A stretch of DNA of 64,000 nt. It comes from Phascolarctobacterium sp. (GTDB lineage Bacteria > Bacillota > Negativicutes > Acidaminococcales > Acidaminococcaceae). Position 1 is the stretch's first letter. Each line of letters opens with the position of its first letter. The DNA is taken from the NCBI GenBank assembly GCA_003150755.1, contig QAMT01000002.1, positions 248,001 to 312,000 of the forward strand, given 5' to 3'. Shown in pieces: positions 58,636 through 64,000 of this stretch. A program made the translations under genes and the position numbers. A model generated the notes under the pieces. That model was not told where the DNA came from and did not search any database. It saw nothing but the letters and a program-made list of their open reading frames with translations.

Positions 58636-59805
58636 ATGTCACGCTTTACTTTACCACGAGATATTTACTATGGGCCGGGCGCCCTGGATGAATTGAAGGT
58701 TTTGGCCGGCCACAAAAAAGCCATGATTTTAACTGGCGGCGGCTCCATGCGCAGGGGCGGCTTTTTGCAGAAAACCGAGGAGGTTCTGAAAGCCGCTGGA
58801 CTTGAAACCGCTTTATTTGAAGGCATCGAGCCCGATCCTTCCATAGAAACAGTTATGAAAGGCGCGCAGGCCATGCGCGAATTTGAACCTGACGTTATCG
58901 TCGCTATCGGCGGCGGCTCCCCTATCGACGCAGCCAAAGCCATGTGGGTATTTTACGAGCACCCCGACAAAACTTTTGACGACATCAAAACTCCGTTTAC
59001 CATGCCCAAGCTGCGCAACAAGGCAATTTTTGTAGCCATCCCGTCCACCAGCGGCACAGCTTCGGAAGTAACAGCCTTTTCGGTTATCACCGATTACAGC
59101 AGCGGCATCAAATATCCGCTGGCCGATTTTGAAATCACCCCGGATATCGCCGTTATCGACACCGACATTCCGCTGACGATGCCGCCGAAACTGACTGCCC
59201 ACACCGGCATGGACGCTCTGACCCACGCTATCGAAGCCTATGTTGCCACTGCGCGCAGCGATTTTTCGGACGCTCTGGCATTAAAAGCAATAGGCGACAT
59301 TTTTGACAGCCTGATTGACAGCTACCACGGCGATAAGGAAGCCCGCGCCAAAATGCACATTGCCCAGTGCCTCGCAGGCATGGCCTTCAGCAACGCGCTG
59401 TTAGGCATTGCCCACAGCCTGGCGCACAAAACCGGCGCTATCTTCCACATTCCGCACGGCTGCTGCAACGCCATTCTTCTGCCGTCCGTTATCCAGTACA
59501 ACTCCCGCGCATGCATGGCACGTTATGCAGCAATCGCAAGGTATGTCGGCCTGCCCGGCGCAACCGACAAACAGCTGACCGATTCGCTTGTCAAAGCCAT
59601 CTGCGCCATGAACAAAGAACTTAACATTGCACAAACCTACCAGGCCAACGGCGTAAGCGAGGAGCTGTTTAAAGAACATGCAGACGCCATTGCACACAAC
59701 GCAGTGCTCGACCCCTGCACGCTCTCCAACCCGCGCCCGATTGATGACGCTGCCATGAAAGAAGTGCTGACCTGCGCTTACTATGGCAAACCGGTAACTT
59801 TCTAA
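58636..59805 (+). CDS. Iron-containing alcohol dehydrogenase
   Basis: 389 residues of the group III (Fe-dependent) family. The NAD-binding VIVAIGGGSPIDAAKAM, the substrate loop AIPSTSGTASEVTAFSVI, and metal-binding His residues in GMDALTHAIEAYV, NALLGIAHSLAHKTGAIFHIPHG are present. It probably reduces an aldehyde or butyraldehyde-like compound with NAD(P)H. Extended -10 TGTTATAAT at 58595-58603. GGAGG ribosome site; monocistronic. Confidence 0.93.
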   Translation: MSRFTLPRDIYYGPGALDELKVLAGHKKAMILTGGGSMRRGGFLQKTEEVLKAAGLETALFEGIEPDPSIETVMKGAQAMREFEPDVIVAIGGGSPIDAAKAMWVFYEHPDKTFDDIKTPFTMPKLRNKAIFVAIPSTSGTASEVTAFSVITDYSSGIKYPLADFEITPDIAVIDTDIPLTMPPKLTAHTGMDALTHAIEAYVATARSDFSDALALKAIGDIFDSLIDSYHGDKEARAKMHIAQCLAGMAFSNALLGIAHSLAHKTGAIFHIPHGCCNAILLPSVIQYNSRACMARYAAIARYVGLPGATDKQLTDSLVKAICAMNKELNIAQTYQANGVSEELFKEHADAIAHNAVLDPCTLSNPRPIDDAAMKEVLTCAYYGKPVTF

Positions 59806-59830
59806 AATAATTACGGCTTAAAGCCGGATG

Positions 59831-59868
59831 AACCGCTGCCCTTGTTACGGCAGCGGTTTTTATTTTTA
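59831..59868 (+). terminator. Terminator after the alcohol dehydrogenase gene
   Basis: Perfect stem AACCGCTGCC/GGCAGCGGTT with an 8-base loop and a T-rich tail. The 59869-60085 stretch holds no gene that I can see. Confidence 0.85.
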
Positions 59869-60085
59869 CAAGCGCTTCTAATAAATCCACGCAGGCGGCA
59901 CTAAAATGCTCCCATTGCGGGATATTGTCATTAAAGGCGTTTTTAGCAGCAAAATATGCAAAATTAACTGTGATTTTTAAATTTTTATCGTCTTTTAGGT
60001 TGTATTTCCTTGCATTTTGTGAGAAAATATATAAGTACGGTTATAGACAAAAATCGAGATTTATATGTTAGGAGCAGTTTAAAGC

Positions 60086-61021
60086 ATGGAACCGTTAAAA
60101 CGACAGCAGCGCCAGGTCGATAACGAATACACCATAATGTTTATTCCGCACCGCGGCAAAGAGCCGAAAAGCATCAGCTTCCGCGCCAGTTTTCTTAAAA
60201 AAATCGGCATTGTCTGCGGCATCATTCTCTTAATCGGCATCGGTATTGCAGCAAAATCTTCCCTGATTGTTTATCAGGCACACAAAGAACAGAACGAACT
60301 TATCGCCTACCGCACTGAAAAAGCGGCACAGGAACAGAAACTTGCTGAACTTCAGCAGGAAAACGAAAAAATGCAGCAGAACATGGCAGAGCTTTCTGCC
60401 CTTGAAAACGAGGTACGCAAAGCGCTGGGCAACGTTGTTTCGCAGCAGCCTTCGCGCGGCGGCATTGACCGTGAAAGCTATCTCGGCCAGGGCGGGCCTA
60501 TGCCTGACATAAAAATGATTGATGTTTATGCAGCGCAGACCAAAAACCTGCAAACTGAAATCACTACCAAAAAAGAAACCTTAAATAACCTGTTGGGACA
60601 GCTTCAGGAGCGTAACGCTATTCTGGAAGCAACACCCAATATCTGGCCGACCTCCGGCGGCGAAATTACCTCCAGCTTCGGCGGCAGGTCCAATCCTTTT
60701 ACCGGCAGCGGCTATGATTACCACCCCGGCATCGACATCGGCAATGACTACGGCGCGCCCATTTACGCAGGCGCCAGCGGTTATGTTGAACAGGCCGGCT
60801 GGTACGGCGGCTATGGCCGTTATGTAAAAATCAACCACGGCTACGGCTACGAAACCGCTTACGGGCATATGTCCTCCATCGCTGTTTCAGACGGTCAGTA
60901 TGTCAAAAAAGGCGAAATTATCGGCTATGTAGGCAGCAGCGGTTACAGCACCGGCCCGCACCTTCATTACGAAGTTATCATCAACGGGCAGGACTCGGAC
61001 CCGATGAAGCTGATTCGTTAA
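60086..61021 (+). CDS. M23 family metallopeptidase (LytM/murein hydrolase-like)
   Basis: 311 residues. A membrane anchor at about 35-55, a coiled coil at about 65-115 and a linker lead to a C-terminal M23 domain: SSFGGRSNPFTGSGYDYHPGIDIG with metal ligands His and Asp, then GYGRYVKINHGYGYETAYGHMS and TGPHLHYEV. This is the layout of envelope peptidases that cut or regulate cutting of peptidoglycan. It lies 16 bases before a bactofilin gene, a known pairing in cell-shape control. Confidence 0.92.
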   Translation: MEPLKRQQRQVDNEYTIMFIPHRGKEPKSISFRASFLKKIGIVCGIILLIGIGIAAKSSLIVYQAHKEQNELIAYRTEKAAQEQKLAELQQENEKMQQNMAELSALENEVRKALGNVVSQQPSRGGIDRESYLGQGGPMPDIKMIDVYAAQTKNLQTEITTKKETLNNLLGQLQERNAILEATPNIWPTSGGEITSSFGGRSNPFTGSGYDYHPGIDIGNDYGAPIYAGASGYVEQAGWYGGYGRYVKINHGYGYETAYGHMSSIAVSDGQYVKKGEIIGYVGSSGYSTGPHLHYEVIINGQDSDPMKLIR

Positions 61022-61037
61022 TTAAAGGAGTATAATT

Positions 61038-61439
61038 ATGTTTGGTTCTTCCGGAACAAATAAAAATAACAATTCTACCAACTTTGCCGTTGATAATTTT
61101 GAAGTTTACATCGGCAAAACCACGCAGATGACCGGCAACATTACGTCCAAAGGCTCTGTGCGCATCGACGGCAATTTCAGCGGCATTGTATTTTCAGAAA
61201 CTGATGTCGTTATCGGTGAAAGCGGCGAAATTAAAGCCAATATTTTTGGCGTTAACGTAACTGTTGCAGGCAAAGTTGAAGGCAACATTGTTGCCAAAGG
61301 CACGCTGGAAGTGCTGGCAACCAGCACCATTAACGGCGATGTGCGCTGCGAAAAGCTGACCGTTGAACAGGGCGGCGTGCTGCGCGGCAACGTCGGCGGT
61401 GTGGAAGATGCCGAAGTGCCAGCGGAAGCAAAAAACTGA
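61038..61439 (+). CDS. Bactofilin (polymer-forming cytoskeletal protein)
   Basis: 133 residues with a central bactofilin domain of beta-helical repeats (FEVYIGKTTQMTGNITSKGSVRIDGNFSGIV, then VNVTVAGKVEGNIVAKGTLEVLATSTINGDVRCEKLTVEQGG). It forms filaments that place the partner M23 enzyme at the envelope. Flexible polar tails at both ends. Operon with the M23 gene; a strong terminator follows. Confidence 0.92.
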   Translation: MFGSSGTNKNNNSTNFAVDNFEVYIGKTTQMTGNITSKGSVRIDGNFSGIVFSETDVVIGESGEIKANIFGVNVTVAGKVEGNIVAKGTLEVLATSTINGDVRCEKLTVEQGGVLRGNVGGVEDAEVPAEAKN

Positions 61440-61452
61440 TTTAAAACATTTA

Positions 61453-61488
61453 AACCCGGAATTGCTGCAGCAGTTCCGGGTTTTTTAT
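61453..61488 (+). terminator. Terminator of the M23-bactofilin operon
   Basis: Stem AACCCGGAA/TTCCGGGTT extended by CTG/CAG, then six T. Confidence 0.85.
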
Positions 61489-61593
61489 TTTAAACGCAGT
61501 TTAATTTATAAGTTATGCTTATAAATGTTTTTGTAACCTTCTGTACAGATTTTGGGCGTTTTATTTTTGTTTTTTCTTTTTGCGCCAATTTTG

Positions 61594-61622
61594 TTGACAC
61601 TGCCTTTGCGCGGGGGTACAAT
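61594..61622 (+). promoter_or_regulatory. Promoter of the serC-serA T-box transcript
   Basis: TTGACA (61594-61599), 17-base spacer, TACAAT (61617-61622), leading straight into the T-box leader. Confidence 0.75.
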
Positions 61623-61628
61623 AGCAAT

Positions 61629-61935
61629 ATGAATTACATATCACAAGCACGATGAAGGAGAAGCAGTGCGCAAGGCTTGCAGAAAGCCGCCGGTTGATGC
61701 GAGGCGGCAGCTGACCGTAATTTGTTCCGCTCCGGAGCTGCGGATGATGAATCCGACGGGGTACGCCCGATACAGCGTACTAAAGATGGCCGTAAGGCAA
61801 TTTGGGTGGCAACGCGGGTAAGCTCTCGTCCCATGGGGATGAGGGTTTTATTTTTTAGCAGCCATTTGCCTGCGCCGAATTTGGGTGGCACCGCGAGATA
61901 GAGAAGCTCGTCCCAAGGACGTCTTCTCTATTTTT
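61629..61935 (+). promoter_or_regulatory. Serine T-box riboswitch with two antiterminator/terminator modules
   Basis: A T-box leader of about 300 bases. The Stem I distal part reads AGAAAGCCGCCGGUUGAUGC, and the specifier-loop region GAATCCGAC (near 61752) offers UCC, a serine codon, fitting the serC-serA genes downstream. There are two T-box sequences, AATTTGGGTGGCAACGCGG near 61798-61816 and AATTTGGGTGGCACCGCG at 61878-61895. Each is followed by its own terminator: 61823-61856 (CTCTCGTCCC/GGGGATGAGG then T run) and 61899-61935 (AGAGAAG...CTTCTCT then T run). Only one Stem I is present. Uncharged tRNA-Ser should favour read-through. Confidence 0.85.
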
Positions 61936-61954
61936 TATTGCAGGAGGTAACAAG

Positions 61955-63028
61955 ATGGAAAGAGTTTATAATTTTAACGCAGGGCCTTCGGCTATGCCGC
62001 TGGAGGTTTTGCAAGAAGCGCAGGCCGAGTTTTTAAACTATCAGGGCACCGGCATGAGCATTATTGAAATGAGCCACAGAAGCAAAGAATACGCTGCCAT
62101 GCACGCCGAAACCAAAGCGCTTTTGCGCGAGCTGATGGGCGTGCCCGATGATTACGAAATTTTATTTATTCAGGGCGGCGGCAGTTTGCAGTTTTTGATG
62201 ACGGCAATGAACTTTTTAAACGGAGGCAAGGGTGCTTATGTAAACACCGGCGTGTGGGCCAAAAAGGCTATGGCCGAAGGCAAACGCATCGGCGAAGTTT
62301 ACGAAGCAGCTTCGAGCGCCGATAAAAACCACAGCTATATCCCGCAGGATATTGAAATTAAGCCGGGCACGTCGTATTTGCACATTACTGCCAACAATAC
62401 AATTTATGGTACAGAATGGCAGGATTTTCCGGCTGCCGGCGTGCCGCTTATCTGCGATATGTCGAGCGATATTCTTTCCCGCCCGGTTGATGTAAAAAAA
62501 TTCGGTCTTATTTACGCAGGCGCACAGAAAAACCTGGGCCCGGCAGGCGTTGTTATTGTAATTGTAAGCAAGGCGTTTTTAGCAACTGCCAAAAAGGACC
62601 TGCCGCCGATGCTGAGCTACCAGAACTACGCCGACAACGATTCGCTGTACAACACGCCGCCGGTATTTGCCATTTACATGGTAAACAAAACGCTGCACTG
62701 GATTAAGGCGCAGGGCGGTGTAACTGCCATCGAAGCGCGCAACAAGGAAAAAGCGCAGTTTATTTACGACGTTATCGACAACAGCAACGGCTTTTACCGC
62801 GGCCACGCCGAAAAAGCAGCCCGCAGCCGCATGAATATTACGTTTAATCTCCCCACGGCAGAAATGGAAAAAGATTTTATTGCCGAAGGCAAAGCGCGCG
62901 GGTTTATAGGCATCGGCGGTCACCGCCTGGTCGGCGGCTGCCGCGTATCGGCCTACAACGCCGTAACGCTTGAAGCCTGCAAAGCACTGGCAGATTTTAT
63001 GAAGGAATACCAAGCCAAACACCAATAA
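61955..63028 (+). CDS. serC: Phosphoserine aminotransferase
   Basis: 357 residues, PLP enzyme converting 3-phosphohydroxypyruvate and glutamate to phosphoserine. Recognisable by the start VYNFNAGPSAMPLEVLQEAQ, FIQGGGSLQFLMTAMNFL, the PLP-lysine region LIYAGAQKNLGPAGVVIV, and the C-terminal GGHRLVGGCRVSAYNAV. CAGGAGG ribosome site, directly below the T-box. It is cotranscribed with serA, 15 bases apart. Confidence 0.96.
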   Translation: MERVYNFNAGPSAMPLEVLQEAQAEFLNYQGTGMSIIEMSHRSKEYAAMHAETKALLRELMGVPDDYEILFIQGGGSLQFLMTAMNFLNGGKGAYVNTGVWAKKAMAEGKRIGEVYEAASSADKNHSYIPQDIEIKPGTSYLHITANNTIYGTEWQDFPAAGVPLICDMSSDILSRPVDVKKFGLIYAGAQKNLGPAGVVIVIVSKAFLATAKKDLPPMLSYQNYADNDSLYNTPPVFAIYMVNKTLHWIKAQGGVTAIEARNKEKAQFIYDVIDNSNGFYRGHAEKAARSRMNITFNLPTAEMEKDFIAEGKARGFIGIGGHRLVGGCRVSAYNAVTLEACKALADFMKEYQAKHQ

Positions 63029-63043
63029 ACGGAGGATGAAAAA

Positions 63044-64000
63044 ATGACGATGAAAATTCTTGTAAGCGACGACGTAAGCGAAAAAGGCGTGGCCCTGCTG
63101 CGCGAGCATTTTGATGTAGATGTAAAAACCAATCTGCCAACAGCAGAGCTTTTGAAAATTATCGGCGAATATGACGGCCTTGTAACCCGCAGCCAGACGC
63201 AGGTTACAAAAGAAGTTATCGACGCTGCCAAAAACTTAAAGGTTATCGGCCGTGCCGGTGTTGGTGTAGATAATATCGACATTCCGGCGGCAACGGCACG
63301 CGGTATTGTTGTGCTGAACGCACCGGAGGGCAACACCATTGCCGCTACCGAACACACCATTGCCATGACGATGGCCATGACCCGCCACATTCCGCAGGCC
63401 CACGCTTCTATCCAGGCCGGTAAATGGGACAGAAAAAGTTTTGACGGCATCCAGGTGCAGGGCAAAACCCTGGGCATCATCGGCGTCGGACGTATCGGCA
63501 GCCGCGTTGCCCTGCGCATGCAGGCGATGGAAATGACCACCATAGGCTACGACCCCTATATTACCGAAGAACGCGCCCATCAGGTCGGCGTAGAGCTGGT
63601 ATCCTTCGACGAACTGCTGGCAAAATCCGACTACATTACCATTCATACGCCGCTAACGAAGGAAACGCACAACATCATCAACGCCGAAGCCATCGCCAAA
63701 ATGAAAGACGGCGTGCGCATCGTCAACTGCGCCCGCGGCGGCTGCGTAGATACCGAAGCACTGGCCGCAGCGCTGAAAAGCGGCAAGGTTGCAGGCGCAG
63801 CCATCGACGTTTACCCCGAAGAACCGCTGACGCCCGAAAACAACCCCTTCATCGGCATGCCGCAGGTAGTGCAGACCCCGCATCTGGGCGCGTCCACCAT
63901 CGAAGCGCAGATTGGCGTTGCCGTTGACGTTGCTTACGGCGTTATCGACGCTCTGGAAGGCCGCCCGGTTATGACCGCCGTCAACATGGCGCCCATCCCC
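63044..64000 (+). CDS. serA: D-3-phosphoglycerate dehydrogenase, N-terminal part (runs off window)
   Basis: The first 319 codons are present and open to the window edge. Substrate-binding domain, then VIGRAGVGVDNID, the nucleotide-binding LGIIGVGRIGS, IVNCARGGCVDTEAL and TPHLGASTIEAQ with the catalytic His. It makes the serine precursor phosphohydroxypyruvate with NAD. The downstream ACT or regulatory part, if any, lies outside. GGAGG precedes the ATG; a second ATG two codons on is possible. Same T-box operon as serC. Confidence 0.95.
   Translation, partial: MTMKILVSDDVSEKGVALLREHFDVDVKTNLPTAELLKIIGEYDGLVTRSQTQVTKEVIDAAKNLKVIGRAGVGVDNIDIPAATARGIVVLNAPEGNTIAATEHTIAMTMAMTRHIPQAHASIQAGKWDRKSFDGIQVQGKTLGIIGVGRIGSRVALRMQAMEMTTIGYDPYITEERAHQVGVELVSFDELLAKSDYITIHTPLTKETHNIINAEAIAKMKDGVRIVNCARGGCVDTEALAAALKSGKVAGAAIDVYPEEPLTPENNPFIGMPQVVQTPHLGASTIEAQIGVAVDVAYGVIDALEGRPVMTAVNMAPIP

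Noticed and set aside
61634..61891. 85-codon minus-strand open frame in the serC leader
   Set aside because: It lies inside the structured T-box leader and has no homology or ribosome site.

Overview
The window is a chromosomal segment of an anaerobic, Gram-negative-type Firmicute, most likely class Negativicutes and plausibly Acidaminococcaceae/Phascolarctobacterium-like. That assignment is an inference. It rests on ferredoxin-linked oxoacid metabolism (korDABC, a fused PFOR), CoA-transferase genes after a thiolase, two NhaD-type antiporters, a LarA-like protein and Firmicute-style RNA regulation (a T-box, holin-like type I toxins). Host-type genes are GC-balanced with strong GGAGG ribosome sites; several accessory blocks are clearly AT-rich.

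Layout. 1-1450: thiolase end and a two-subunit CoA-transferase. 1577-3492: tRNA-editing protein and HAD phosphatase. 3854-7520: korDABC operon with a divergent TetR regulator. 7926-11884: sulfatase-fold membrane enzyme, lipid kinase, GtrA protein, UspA. 12039-15495: an AT-rich island between a complete tRNA-Thr(CGT) gene and a 39-bp copy of its 3' end, holding a three-gene unknown operon and a KilA-N gene but no integrase. 15551-28330: XRE regulator, larA-like gene, two DMT exporters, two NhaD antiporters, murI, prolyl-tRNA editing protein, Mrp ATPase, SDR and a sensor kinase. 28323-29832: the response regulator and a divergent His-rich exported protein. 30149-32927: MarR-controlled HlyD/ABC-2 export genes. 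33095-35901: helicase-HNH protein and partner. 36205-41027: peptidase, Fe-S aldo-keto reductase and an exported lipoprotein/monooxygenase/esterase trio. 41096-48330: type III restriction-modification, an AAA ATPase and an IS200 element. 48407-54354: PFOR, gamma carbonic anhydrase, MFS transporter. 54536-55260: a type III toxin-antitoxin locus. 55339-61439: unknown protein, acetyltransferase, thiC, alcohol dehydrogenase, M23 peptidase, bactofilin. 61594-64000: serine-type T-box leader and serC-serA (serA runs off the end).

The most striking feature is a family of six related type I toxin-antitoxin-like loci in intergenic gaps. Four (about 3.6, 7.7, 24.5 and 52.2 kb) encode 24-25-residue holin-like membrane peptides. 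Each faces a convergent small RNA with its own near-consensus promoter, and the two transcripts share a terminator hairpin. Two more (about 30.0 and 57.05 kb) keep only the small-RNA half. The 5' ends of the toxin mRNA and the small RNA are homologous (inverted repeats in DNA), and both carry a pyrimidine-rich stretch that could pair with the toxin ribosome site, suggesting control by leader mimicry and possible action of the orphan RNAs in trans.

Other items worth attention are the integrase-less tRNA island, the ToxIN-type locus with three 37-38-bp repeats, the leader with one Stem I but two T-box/terminator modules, the helicase-HNH pair, the AT-rich central insert in the type III Mod gene, and a Met/His-rich sensor kinase beside a His-rich exported protein.
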